The notes under the pieces were generated by a model. That model worked only from the letters and a program-made list of their open reading frames with translations, did no database searches and was not told where the DNA came from. 64,000 nt of DNA from F22 sp963678855. GTDB lineage: Bacteria > Bacteroidota > Bacteroidia > Bacteroidales > Bacteroidaceae. The DNA is taken from contig OY787448.1 of NCBI GenBank assembly GCA_963678855.1, forward strand, positions 62,001-126,000. Reading direction: 5' to 3'. Position 1 is the stretch's first letter; every line of letters begins with the position of its first letter. Made by a program: the position numbers and the translations under genes. Below are positions 16,670 to 25,260 of this stretch, piece by piece.

Positions 16670-17941
16670 TTATTGTTTTCCGTAAAGTTTAAGTTCTCCC
16701 TGCTCATGGGCGTACCATAAACCTCTCCATCGGTTATCTAGGAGATGCTCTATCTCTTTATAATCTCTATTGTTGATTTGTCTTGTAGGAGCTTTAGTCG
16801 GTTTATAACTTGCCCAGAAGAATGATCCTTCACCTTCGTTGGAGACAACTCCCAAGCTACCTTTAAGCTTATGCATAATAGCACGACAGATACTTAGGCC
16901 AAGTCCAGTACCTTGCGAGAAACTATTCCCCTTTTCAAATTGTTCAAACAACTCCGCTTGGTCCTCCTTGTTTATACCGATACCTGTATCTTTTACAAAG
17001 AATATGCATTCTTCTTGCTGGTAGATAACGCCCCATTTTACATGACCACTGCTGGTGAATTTGATAGCATTGAGTACCAGGTTGCTCACCAGATGCTCGA
17101 TCCATACAAGCGCTACTTCCACTTCAAAATAGTCATAAAAGCTCTCCAGTATGACATCTACCCCTTCTGCCACTTCCGCCTGAGACATAATGGTTTTCTT
17201 CAAGCGTTTAAGCATAGGGATGACATCTACCAATCTTTTTTCGTAAGGCATCATTCCCGATTCAATCTTAGAGATGAGCAACACGTCATTGAGCAACTTA
17301 TTCAGGTGTTCTGCCTTTGTATTGATAATATCGATATACTCCTTTTTCTCCTCTTCAGTCTCTGCGTATTCAAGCAATTGACTAAAGCCCACAATCGCAT
17401 TGAGCGGGGTGCGCACTTCGTGGCTCACACTCTCCATAAATGCTGTCTTCTGTTTGTTTGCTTCTTCAGCATTCTTTTGAGCCTCAATTAGCTCTTGTAC
17501 ATTGAGAGATACCGTCATAATGTAGTCATTGCTCAATACGCGTATTCTCTTGCGGATTGTTTGCAAATCATACTCTTGGCCATGTGGCAGTTTGAATTTC
17601 TCAAAACGCACCACTTGCTGACCTGTTCTTTGTATGTATGCGCACAGCTCTATAATCTCTTTATTCTGTTCTTCGCTAAAGAGTTTGGTCGAGCCTTCAG
17701 ATTCAAATGAAGGACCAAATAGAATCTTAGCAGGGCGGTTACAGTAGATAATCTTAGACAAGTCTTTATGATGTCTAATGACCACAGGGTAGGGGATTTG
17801 TGAGATAAGCATTTCAAAATGCTCTTTACGCATTTGCGTACATTGATATCTTGAACTGACATGGGCATACACCCATTTGCCTATAAGGAATAAGGCAAAT
17901 AGTCCAGCAAATGTAAGTATAGCGAGTAATATTTCCGTCAT
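16670..17941 (-). CDS. Membrane-anchored sensor histidine kinase, orphan
   Basis: 423 residues: transmembrane helix at 3-24, PAS-like region, HisKA with His174 (ESVSHEVRTPLNAIVGFS), ATPase domain with SNLVLNAIKFT, VKDTGIGI and GTGLGLSI. Same architecture as the next gene downstream, to which it is probably a paralog. The S9 peptidase gene ends 35 bases upstream on the same strand, so all three may share a transcript. No receiver-domain protein is encoded nearby. Confidence 0.92.
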   Translation of the reverse strand: MTEILLAILTFAGLFALFLIGKWVYAHVSSRYQCTQMRKEHFEMLISQIPYPVVIRHHKDLSKIIYCNRPAKILFGPSFESEGSTKLFSEEQNKEIIELCAYIQRTGQQVVRFEKFKLPHGQEYDLQTIRKRIRVLSNDYIMTVSLNVQELIEAQKNAEEANKQKTAFMESVSHEVRTPLNAIVGFSQLLEYAETEEEKKEYIDIINTKAEHLNKLLNDVLLISKIESGMMPYEKRLVDVIPMLKRLKKTIMSQAEVAEGVDVILESFYDYFEVEVALVWIEHLVSNLVLNAIKFTSSGHVKWGVIYQQEECIFFVKDTGIGINKEDQAELFEQFEKGNSFSQGTGLGLSICRAIMHKLKGSLGVVSNEGEGSFFWASYKPTKAPTRQINNRDYKEIEHLLDNRWRGLWYAHEQGELKLYGKQ

Positions 17942-17976
17942 ACAGTTAATTTAGGGAGGGGCGACAAATATAGCGA

Positions 17977-20535
17977 TTAATTTTTTACTGCCTCCCACCA
18001 ATCAGGTTTTTCTTGTAACCATTTTGCAAACCACGACATGATACAGTTATGCCATAGTTGGCGTTTTTTCCAGTCTAAAATATGGTGATCTTCTCCGTCA
18101 ATCGTAATTAGTTCGACATCTCTACCTAGTACACGTAGTGCATTGTACAGCTGGATACTTTCACCTACAGGCACATTGGTGTCTACCGATCCATGCACCA
18201 TCAATAGTGGAGTGTGAATCTTATCTGCTTTAAACAAAGCACCTTCAGTAAACAATTCTTTGTTTGTCCAAGGGTAACTGTTGGCTGCCGCTACGCTATT
18301 GTAGCCCACGCCCCAGTAGCCTTCCCCCCAGTAGCTTGCTAGGTTAGAGATACCAGCATGTGAAACTGCTGCTGCAAAGATATCGGTTTGAGTTTGAAGA
18401 TACATCGTCATAAAACCGCCATAACTGGCACCGATACATCCCACATGGTCAGCATCAATAAAGCTATGTTTCTTCAAGACAATTTTAGTCCCCTCAATGA
18501 TTTCAGCCGCTGTATGCTTTCCCCATGCATTGACGTGACGTGCACTGAATTCTTGACCAAATCCAGTTGTTCCACTAGGGTTGACTACATATACCATATA
18601 GCCACGTGAAGCGAACAAGTGGCTGCTATAATAGAAGTCCATAAAGCGCGATGTAGGAGATGTACCTCCATAATAGTACACAATCATCGGATACTTCTTG
18701 TTCTTATCAAACGCAGGTGGGTAAGTCAACGTACCGTAAATCGTCGTGCCATCTGCTGTTTGGAAATTACAATCCTCTACACGTCCCAACTGTACATTCT
18801 CTAGTGACTTAGACATAGGCGATGCATATAGTTTTTCTTCTCTTTTCTTTAGAGAGTATGTATATGCTTTACTACTGCTACTCATACTTACGCCAGCATA
18901 TGCCGCCACAGCCTTTTTGCGAGCGATGGAGAAGCGTCGTACCAAATCTTCCGACATCGGCAGAATAGTCCATGTGCCTTTATTTAAGTTGTATTCGGCG
19001 ATTTTCTCTCTATCCTTATCTTCAGCAGTGAAGTAGATACATCCATTGCTAGTCAAAGTTTCGGCTAAGCCTAGTGATGGATTAAAATCTTTACTGATTG
19101 CTTCGACCTTTTGGGTAGATTTATCTAGTAGATATGCCTGTATGTCATAGTCGTTAGCGATAAGTTCTTTTCCGCAGTTTTTGCCTAACTCATTGAAAGC
19201 AGCAGGACTACCCATTACCACAATCTTGTCAGAGTTAGGAATATATGCAGCAGTTGAGATAAATGGATCCGTAACCAAAGTGTCTACAGCCAATGTAGCC
19301 ATATCTACCTCCAGAAGTGCAGACATGCTAAATGGACGCTTAGTAGGTGTACTATAACTCATCATCATCAACATCTTAGTATCATCCTCGTTAGTGCCAA
19401 GTAGGTACATCTTATGCTTGAAGCCAAAAGTCAAAGTTTCTGTAAGGCCTGTGTAGCGACTATATCTAGTTATTTGATCTGTTTGTCTTGATTTTGGCAA
19501 ACGGTCATAGCGGTGGTGCAGGCGCTTATATGGCACCTTCTTTTCTTCCATCTTTTCTGTCTTTGTACTGAACAGATATTGTTCATCTGTACTCCAGTTC
19601 CAGCTTCCTTCAGGCAATCCTTCTATGACACGCTCGTCAATCATTGAGTTTGGATTCACGATATGTACATCTAGTCCTTTTTGGCCTTTTTCCATGTAGT
19701 ACAAACGAGTAGACTTAGGCATCCATTTTAGATTCTTGCTATTATTGTATGTATGCACTACAGTGTTTCTTTTAGTCTCACGAAGCACTTGCTTGTATGT
19801 CGTACGTTTTACATCCAATCTGTTGACATAGCTAGTTAACAGATACTCCCCATTTGGCGACATCTGTACATTACTTACACGGTTTCCATAGACTGTATGC
19901 CATAAAGAATAGTATTCTGGCATATCACCATTAATCTCTACAGCTACTTTTTCCTTTTTCTTTTGAGCACCCATATATAACTTCAAAGAATACTCCGATT
20001 TTTGTTTAGCTGCGACTAAAACTTTCAAGTCTAATTTTACTCGTCTATTAGGTAGCATTGTAACAGGAACCGTCACCTCATTTGGCTTGTCTGAGCATTT
20101 TACACTACGTTTGATTTCTTTACCATTAGCATATGCTACCCATGGCATACCACAAGTTACCTTCAGTTTGGCCACAATATATTCAGGACACATCGCTTCC
20201 ATATGGATAAGTTTCAATGCTTTCCCTTTTTCTGGTTTCTCTACGGCAATTACACCTGTGCTATCTACTCGTAACTTAGAGCATGAGCCTTTAGGCATAA
20301 ATGGAGATACATATGTATCTAATAATGCAGAAAATTGAAATTTCTTATTGTTGATATCTACACTGTCCGATAAAATTGGGCAATGAATAGGAATTAGTTC
20401 ACGAGTACACAAAGATACAATTTGTTGATCCATAGACAAATCCTTTTGGTCAGAAGGAAGCTGAGTATCAGAGGCCCATAGCGGCATGTATAGAGATGCC
20501 ATAAGTACGCTGGTTAAGATAAGAAACTGTTTCAT
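17977..20535 (-). CDS. Secreted S9-family prolyl oligopeptidase-type peptidase
   Basis: 852 residues from the ATG at 20535, with signal peptide MKQFLILTSVLMASLYMPLW. A long N-terminal beta-propeller-like part is followed by a C-terminal alpha/beta-hydrolase domain with the S9 triad: Ser in GCIGASYGGFMTMY, Asp in VHGSVDTNVPVGES and His in DGEDHHILDW. It should cleave peptides in the periplasm, for example in protein or peptide scavenging. A consensus promoter stands upstream; translation cannot sensibly start at the earlier in-frame codons because they lie in or before that promoter. Confidence 0.92.
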   Translation of the reverse strand: MKQFLILTSVLMASLYMPLWASDTQLPSDQKDLSMDQQIVSLCTRELIPIHCPILSDSVDINNKKFQFSALLDTYVSPFMPKGSCSKLRVDSTGVIAVEKPEKGKALKLIHMEAMCPEYIVAKLKVTCGMPWVAYANGKEIKRSVKCSDKPNEVTVPVTMLPNRRVKLDLKVLVAAKQKSEYSLKLYMGAQKKKEKVAVEINGDMPEYYSLWHTVYGNRVSNVQMSPNGEYLLTSYVNRLDVKRTTYKQVLRETKRNTVVHTYNNSKNLKWMPKSTRLYYMEKGQKGLDVHIVNPNSMIDERVIEGLPEGSWNWSTDEQYLFSTKTEKMEEKKVPYKRLHHRYDRLPKSRQTDQITRYSRYTGLTETLTFGFKHKMYLLGTNEDDTKMLMMMSYSTPTKRPFSMSALLEVDMATLAVDTLVTDPFISTAAYIPNSDKIVVMGSPAAFNELGKNCGKELIANDYDIQAYLLDKSTQKVEAISKDFNPSLGLAETLTSNGCIYFTAEDKDREKIAEYNLNKGTWTILPMSEDLVRRFSIARKKAVAAYAGVSMSSSSKAYTYSLKKREEKLYASPMSKSLENVQLGRVEDCNFQTADGTTIYGTLTYPPAFDKNKKYPMIVYYYGGTSPTSRFMDFYYSSHLFASRGYMVYVVNPSGTTGFGQEFSARHVNAWGKHTAAEIIEGTKIVLKKHSFIDADHVGCIGASYGGFMTMYLQTQTDIFAAAVSHAGISNLASYWGEGYWGVGYNSVAAANSYPWTNKELFTEGALFKADKIHTPLLMVHGSVDTNVPVGESIQLYNALRVLGRDVELITIDGEDHHILDWKKRQLWHNCIMSWFAKWLQEKPDWWEAVKN

Positions 20536-20571
20536 GCTTATATTATTATCAAATTTTATTTGTTGACTAGA

Positions 20572-20602
20572 CAAATGTAGTAAAAAACACAGGTTTCGAC
20601 AA
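20572..20602 (-). promoter_or_regulatory. Promoter of the S9 peptidase
   Basis: On the minus strand: TTG (20600-20602), 20-base spacer, TACATTTG (20572-20579), 36 bases ahead of the ATG. Confidence 0.75.
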
Positions 20603-20622
20603 AGGAATCTAGTGGTAAATCC

Positions 20623-20652
20623 TTGATAATTGAAAAAAAATAAGTATATTTG
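20623..20652 (+). promoter_or_regulatory. Promoter of the GAF protein and superoxide reductase
   Basis: TTG (20623-20625), 19-base spacer, TATATTTG (20645-20652), divergent from the S9 promoter and 28 bases before the ATG at 20681. Confidence 0.75.
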
Positions 20653-20680
20653 CATTAAAGCGTATAGAGAAAACATAGTT

Positions 20681-21469
20681 ATGGAAAGACAAATACCATA
20701 TTGGCTTCAGGAAAAGTGGCAAGAATTTGCCAATGCTATCGCTGAGCTTTTCAGTATTCCTGCCGCTGTCATTATGAAGTTGGACGAAAAACAGTTGGAA
20801 GTCTACCTTGGCAATGAAAGCGCAGAGAATCCTTTTAAGCCTGGTGCTCATACAGATTTGTCTGGCACTTACTGTGAAGCCGTAATTAATAGCCAAAAAG
20901 AACTTGAAGTACAAGATGCTACAGAAGATCCGATATGGAAAAATAGTGTTGCTGTTGATATGGGGCTTCTTAACTATCTAGGTTATCCTTTGAATTACCC
21001 AGATGGTGTGCCTTTTGGTTCGCTATGTGTTTTTAATAGAGAGAAACGAGAATACACAGATACTGAGAAAACGATTCTACGCATATTTCGAGAGATGATT
21101 GAGCAAGATATTGCTTTGGTTTATTATTACAATGATAAACAATCTGAGCTTGTCAATACAATACGCCGTCAACATAACCTATTGCATCAACGTGATGAAT
21201 TCGATGATATGGGACCTGCTGTTGATTCCCATGGGGTACAGGTCTCAGCTTGTTATTTTAAGGAGTTATCTTCAGAAGTCAACACTTCTCTGGAAGCTAT
21301 TTTGAGCCTCTCTCGTGTGATTCAGAAGAAACATGTTGATCCAGAGGATATTTTGACTTATGCTCGTGGAATAGAACGTAAAAGTAGCCGTTTACTGGAA
21401 CGCCTTCGTTCCATAGAGAAGGCAGTTTGTGAAGAACTGCCACATCAAGAAAACGAAGACGACAGTTAG
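20681..21469 (+). CDS. GAF-domain protein with degenerate HisKA-like helices
   Basis: 262 residues, starting after the promoter at 20623-20652. Residues about 10-150 form a GAF domain (FSIPAAVIMKLDEKQLEVYL, GTYCEAVINSQKELEVQDA, YPLNYPDGVPFGSLCVFN). The end, KELSSEVNTSLEAILSLSRV, aligns with the HisKA block SHEVRTPLNSILGFS of the kinases in this window, but Ser replaces the phospho-acceptor His, and no ATPase domain follows. It therefore looks like the sensor and dimerisation half of a former kinase. The superoxide reductase gene follows after 39 bases in the same direction. Confidence 0.75.
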   Translation: MERQIPYWLQEKWQEFANAIAELFSIPAAVIMKLDEKQLEVYLGNESAENPFKPGAHTDLSGTYCEAVINSQKELEVQDATEDPIWKNSVAVDMGLLNYLGYPLNYPDGVPFGSLCVFNREKREYTDTEKTILRIFREMIEQDIALVYYYNDKQSELVNTIRRQHNLLHQRDEFDDMGPAVDSHGVQVSACYFKELSSEVNTSLEAILSLSRVIQKKHVDPEDILTYARGIERKSSRLLERLRSIEKAVCEELPHQENEDDS

Positions 21470-21508
21470 AGAGAATAATACTAATAATTAACTAACATAC
21501 AATTTAAT

Positions 21509-21892
21509 ATGAAAAAGTACAACTTTTATTTTTGTGCGCTATGCAACAACCTAAAAGCGCAAGACGCAGCTGATACGACAACTCCTATCTGCTGTAACGA
21601 ACCAATGGAACTATTGGAAGTTCACACCGCCGAGTCATCTACAGAAAAGCACGTTCCTGTGCTTGATATAGAAGGTGATACAGTGACTGTAACCGTGGGA
21701 AGCACATTGCATCCAATGTTACCTGCACATTATATTCGCAAGATTTGGTTGTATACAGACAAGGGCTTGAAAACTGCGACTTTGGAGCCAGAGACCCAAC
21801 CAGTTGCAACGTTTGATTTAGGACCAGACGAAGTCGTAATAGGTGCTTATGAATATTGTAACCTACACGGTTTGTGGTACGGTGAGGTATAA
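21509..21892 (+). CDS. Desulfoferrodoxin-type superoxide reductase
   Basis: 127 residues. The N-terminal rubredoxin-like centre I is complete (FCALCNN ... PICCNEP, CxxC and CC). The catalytic centre II ligands are present: His in EKHVPV, two His in TLHPMLPAHYI, and Cys/His in YEYCNLHGLWYG. It reduces superoxide to hydrogen peroxide in the cytoplasm, a typical defence of anaerobes. It is probably in an operon with the GAF protein and is followed by a perfect terminator. Confidence 0.95.
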   Translation: MKKYNFYFCALCNNLKAQDAADTTTPICCNEPMELLEVHTAESSTEKHVPVLDIEGDTVTVTVGSTLHPMLPAHYIRKIWLYTDKGLKTATLEPETQPVATFDLGPDEVVIGAYEYCNLHGLWYGEV

Positions 21893-21915
21893 AATCACTA
21901 ATTTTATATATACTA

Positions 21916-21949
21916 GAGAGCTGATGTCTTAATTAAGACATCAGCTCTC
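21916..21949 (+). terminator. Terminator after the superoxide reductase
   Basis: A perfect 34-base palindrome (GAGAGCTGATGTCTTAA and its complement), followed by ATCTTTTTATT. Confidence 0.85.
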
Positions 21950-21958
21950 ATCTTTTTA

Positions 21959-21994
21959 TTAAAAAAGTGGGTGCCAACAGATGTTGACACCCAC
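21959..21994 (-). terminator. Terminator after the fimbrillin-like lipoprotein
   Basis: On the minus strand, stem 21982-21994 with 21967-21979 (one wobble pair) followed by TTTTTTAATAAAAAG. It faces the previous terminator between converging genes. Confidence 0.75.
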
Positions 21995-22021
21995 TAGAGT
22001 GAAATGAAAAGTTGTTTGTAA

Positions 22022-22924
22022 TTAACTATTACCCTTTAAATTATATTGTATTAAGTACGTATGCCCAGCTTGCATATTGGCTGTTTTTTGACCCATCTTC
22101 GCGTCAAAGTAGTACGAATCACCAAGATGGGTCATCGAGACCCTTACGGTCAAGCTTTGCTTCTCAAAAGCTACTGGTGCCACCATCATATAGGCTGTCA
22201 GCATATTGTTTTCATCCAGCTCAGTCTCCACTAGCTTTAATATTTGAAGATTACTCATAGTGTTCTTGTTCTGATTGCTAGGGCATAGACTCTCTATAAA
22301 GATTTCTTCCCCAGAATCTGCCAACACTTCCAGTTGTGTCACCTCACCTTTGCAGTGCTCAGGGAGTTCTAGCTCCCATTTTACCTGCGCTACCAGTAAG
22401 TTAAATACCATATTGGTTGGCGCATGCTCATCTGCTTGTCCTATCATGTACGAGAAAGGCGACAAGTTTGTATTATTGTTATTACCTATTTGTACTTGGC
22501 CACTCAAAGGCAGCATCAATTCGTTAAATCCTTCTTCTAAGCCCAGATACCTGCAGCTTACAGGATAAATAGCTTTAGTCATACCATGCATACTGTCTCC
22601 AGCAAATATGCCTTTGTCAGTGCCAGCACCGCTTACTAAGCGAAATACAGCGCCAGCTGATTCATTATTGTAAAAACAGAATGCGTCTCCATTGCTCCAT
22701 GTCATCACTTGAGCCTCAGTAGAACTTGATGGTACCCTCGTTGTTTTTACTGATGCTTGTACAGTCACAATTTCTTCTACATCTTCGTGGTACGTGACTT
22801 CAATTTCATGATTCGCTTTACATCCGTATAGTACCACGATTCCTATCAGGCACATCCCTTTGTAAAATAAAAATCGACTCAGTTTTGTTGACTTAATCAT
22901 TGATTGCTTCTTGTATCTCTCCAT
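22022..22924 (-). CDS. Fimbrillin-like lipoprotein
   Basis: 300 residues with a lipoprotein signal ending VVLYGC (Cys about residue 35); the ATG at 22900 is an alternative start. The mature part has the Bacteroidota fimbrillin/Mfa-like order: MTWSNGDAFCFYNN, TKAIYPVSCRYL, LSPFSYMIG, LLVAQVKWELELPEH, LTAYMMVAPVAF, and a closing AGHTYLIQYNL. It aligns block for block with the first 300 residues of the protease fusion at 32703. Role: surface appendage subunit, anchor or related surface protein. The split YjbH-like pair lies upstream on the same strand but is separated by a strong terminator. Confidence 0.75.
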   Translation of the reverse strand: MERYKKQSMIKSTKLSRFLFYKGMCLIGIVVLYGCKANHEIEVTYHEDVEEIVTVQASVKTTRVPSSSTEAQVMTWSNGDAFCFYNNESAGAVFRLVSGAGTDKGIFAGDSMHGMTKAIYPVSCRYLGLEEGFNELMLPLSGQVQIGNNNNTNLSPFSYMIGQADEHAPTNMVFNLLVAQVKWELELPEHCKGEVTQLEVLADSGEEIFIESLCPSNQNKNTMSNLQILKLVETELDENNMLTAYMMVAPVAFEKQSLTVRVSMTHLGDSYYFDAKMGQKTANMQAGHTYLIQYNLKGNS

Positions 22925-23058
22925 AAGTGGTTACGTTTTAATGGTCTTCGGAAGAAGGTGTTGTAAAAATACATATTAACAACGAGAGTTAAAAGTATAA
23001 TATATATTAATCAGAAAAGATAGCAATTTTTTAGCAGTTCTAGATAGAATAGTTATAT

Positions 23059-23106
23059 AAAATGAGAACGTTTCTTGTCAATTTTGACAAGAAACGTTCT
23101 CATTTT
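23059..23106 (-). terminator. Terminator after the split-YjbH pair
   Basis: A perfect inverted repeat of 23 bases per arm (23059-23081 with 23084-23106) around TT, 17 bases past the stop at 23124. Confidence 0.85.
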
Positions 23107-23123
23107 ATTTAATTTCCTGTGGG

Positions 23124-23852
23124 TTACAGAGGAAGACTCAGACCTACACCGCCGCAGAAGTGCACACCATTTACAAGCATTGATTGAACTACAATATACT
23201 TCCATAATTTCAGCTGGCCAGCAGCAATCAAGACATCTCCATTATATTCGGCTGATAGTTGAAGGTTATCCATGCTATAAGGTATATAAGTCACACCGCC
23301 TACTAGGCCGCCCCATTGGGCATGTGCATCATCATTTTCATATTGACGATATGTAAGATGTGCCCCAAGAGAGCCAGTTGGAATGGCAAAGTGTTTAGTA
23401 GCACTTACATATGTATTACAATAACGACTTTTTTCTTTTCTCTTTCTAAAATACTCGCGAGCATTTTGTGTACCAATAGCGATACTAGGCAAAGACTCAC
23501 TCTCTTTTACTGGTTGAATCTTCAGTGACGTGAACCAATGATTGTTGGTAAACGCTTCTTTTCCATCATTATCCAATCCCTTTAATAGAATATTCGTATA
23601 AGACAACTCCACCCAACTAAATGGCGTAAATGCGACATATTGGCTAAATGTACTATACTCTTTTCCTCGGAACTGATAGTTATCAGGAGTTAGCGACTCA
23701 TACAAATAATGGGCACCAATTCGCCCATTTGATTTTTTCGACATATCAGCAGTGGGTACATGAACCAACCCTGTGATACCCGTATACTGCTGTGCGTATA
23801 GGCTAGCGCTGAGACTTCCTAAACAAAGTACTAGCGCAACTATTTTTTTCAT
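23124..23852 (-). CDS. YjbH-like outer-membrane protein, N-terminal-type half
   Basis: 242 residues with signal peptide (MKKIVALVLCLGSLSASLYA). The mature start QQYTGITGLVHVPTADMSKK matches the 'G-L-x-x-T-P-T-A' opening of YjbH-type outer-membrane proteins, followed by alternating beta strands (YVAFTPFSWVELSYTNILL, GSLGAHLTYRQY, LSAEYNGDVLI) and an aromatic/hydrophobic C-terminus. Its start overlaps the stop of the upstream partner by 4 bases (ATGA). A paralog lies at 36190. YjbH proteins accompany exopolysaccharide export; a role in surface polysaccharide handling is inference. Confidence 0.65.
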   Translation of the reverse strand: MKKIVALVLCLGSLSASLYAQQYTGITGLVHVPTADMSKKSNGRIGAHYLYESLTPDNYQFRGKEYSTFSQYVAFTPFSWVELSYTNILLKGLDNDGKEAFTNNHWFTSLKIQPVKESESLPSIAIGTQNAREYFRKRKEKSRYCNTYVSATKHFAIPTGSLGAHLTYRQYENDDAHAQWGGLVGGVTYIPYSMDNLQLSAEYNGDVLIAAGQLKLWKYIVVQSMLVNGVHFCGGVGLSLPL

Positions 23853-24712
23853 TGCATACCTCCTTTCGTAATCGTAAAGTGACCGTCTTGTTCGTTATAT
23901 TCAGGATCTACACGCACCATTTGGCAAGAATTATCTCCCGTATGAATTCGGTTATCCAAGTTGAAGTTTGATGCAGGGCGTAGCATGACGCCACGTCCTA
24001 ATTTCTTTTTAACCTGAGGAATACGAACGACAATTTTAAATCCACCTCCGATGTCGCCATCAGAGCTTAGTGCATATGCTCCGATAGAGCAGTGCTTATA
24101 ATGCTTCCAGATTTCAGCTCTTGCGCCAATGTCTTCATATAGAAAGCGTCCTGCTAAGAATCTTATCTGTATATCCTCCTGATGCCAGTAGCCCGACAGC
24201 CCACCAACTGCCGATAATCTATTGACATAAGTTTCACGTTTATATCCATCATGGAATGTCATGATACCAGTTGCGCTAGCTTGCCCTTCAATTGCTAGCC
24301 AATCAAAGATAGGGCACAACATCTGTGCGTCCAAGCCATATCTCTCGTGACTAAACAGACCAGCACTCCATTTAATATACGCCCAGTTATAGTAGTTCAT
24401 CTCCTTAGCAAAGACCAACATACTAGGGCGCACCTTATTATAGCGTTTCCCATAATCATTATATAAAGGGATAGATATTTGTCCAGCAAGGCTAGCGTTA
24501 TGTGGCAGACGCCACTTAAATCCAGGCGTTAAGTCCAATCTAGCCTGATACACCTGTCCTGGCTGATCGTCATTGTATTGCAAAGCAACTCCTGAGAAAA
24601 TTTCTACCTGATTAGTTTGTCCGAAAGCAGCACCAATATACACACTGCAAAACAGTAATATTAGTCCTAACTTTCTAAATGACTTAAATGATATATATGA
24701 CATATCTTTCAT
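23849..24712 (-). CDS. YjbH-like outer-membrane protein, C-terminal-type half
   Basis: 287 residues with signal peptide to AAFGQ. Beta-barrel-like strands: ARLDLTPGFKWRLPHNASLA, GQISIPLYNDYGKRYNKVRP, SAGLFSHERYGLDAQ, IQIRFLAGRFLYEDIGARAE, GGGFKIVVRIP, then RGVMLRPASNF. These resemble the second, barrel half of YjbH proteins ('P-L-Y-x-x-x', 'G-x-F-x-x-x-Y-G', 'R-P'). The partner encoded just downstream resembles the first half, so YjbH appears split and in reversed gene order. Paralog at 35351 with shared IPLYNDYG/VPIYNDYG and DPEYNE endings. Confidence 0.65.
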   Translation of the reverse strand: MKDMSYISFKSFRKLGLILLFCSVYIGAAFGQTNQVEIFSGVALQYNDDQPGQVYQARLDLTPGFKWRLPHNASLAGQISIPLYNDYGKRYNKVRPSMLVFAKEMNYYNWAYIKWSAGLFSHERYGLDAQMLCPIFDWLAIEGQASATGIMTFHDGYKRETYVNRLSAVGGLSGYWHQEDIQIRFLAGRFLYEDIGARAEIWKHYKHCSIGAYALSSDGDIGGGFKIVVRIPQVKKKLGRGVMLRPASNFNLDNRIHTGDNSCQMVRVDPEYNEQDGHFTITKGGMQ

Positions 24713-24751
24713 TCACTTGATTTATTTATAACTTTCGTTCTTAATCCGAGC

Positions 24752-24759
24752 CAAAGATA
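24752..24759 (-). promoter_or_regulatory. -7 element for the split-YjbH pair
   Basis: On the minus strand TATCTTTG; TTC stands at the 20-base spacing instead of TTG. It lies 40 bases ahead of the ATG at 24712. Confidence 0.5.
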
Positions 24760-24995
24760 CGCAGAACACGAGATTTAGTGAAAATTAGTACGTTAAAAAT
24801 CTTAGAATTTTTAGCCTTTTATTCGTGCGTATAGTATGATTTGAGTTCTGAAGCTTACAATATCTCATATGTCTTGCAGATTCTAACTAGATTATCAAAC
24901 AAAAAGCAACAATATAAGTGATTTATTGTTTTTTTTAATCAAATAAACTTGGAGAGGGTAATGCATTGAACAAATCAATAATAGTCGTATAATTG

Positions 24996-25026
24996 TTGGG
25001 GTAGTAAAAATAAATCTATAACTTTG
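24996..25026 (+). promoter_or_regulatory. Promoter of the cobalamin uptake operon
   Basis: TTG (24996-24998), 20-base spacer, TAACTTTG (25019-25026), placing the transcript start right at the 5' edge of the riboswitch. The remainder of 24760-24995 is A/T-rich without a recognisable gene. Confidence 0.75.
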
Positions 25027-25032
25027 CACTCG

Positions 25033-25239
25033 TTTTGGTGTCGTCGCCTCTTCGAGCTAAGAGTGACGGTGAAAAGGGAATCAGGTGCAAATCCTGAACA
25101 GACAAGCTGCTGTGAGCTCCCCAAACCATTTTTATACCCTCTTTGTCCACTGCAAAATAGCGGGAAGGACGTATAGAAAGGAGCGAGTCAGAATACCTGC
25201 CAAAACTGTTAAACCAGCTCTACTACTTGGTTATAGTAG
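25033..25239 (+). ncRNA. Cobalamin riboswitch with expression platform
   Basis: The conserved core is readable: GGTGAAAAGGGAATCAGGTG, CAAATCCTGAACAG, GCTGCTGTGAGCTC, TCCACTG, GCGGGAAGG and the B12 box AGTCAGAATACCTGCC (25186-25201). Between the box and the coding region a 6-base hairpin (25220-25225 with 25234-25239) ends at the first possible GTG codon. Cobalamin binding should therefore repress the receptor operon, most likely at translation since there is no T-run. Confidence 0.93.
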
Positions 25240-25260
25240 GTGCTAAACGTGTTTTTTTTT

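Noticed and set aside
25251..25260. Run of nine T near the btuB start as a phase-variation switch
   Set aside because: Several start codons lie on both sides in the same frame; the run is short and a simple A/T-rich start explains it.
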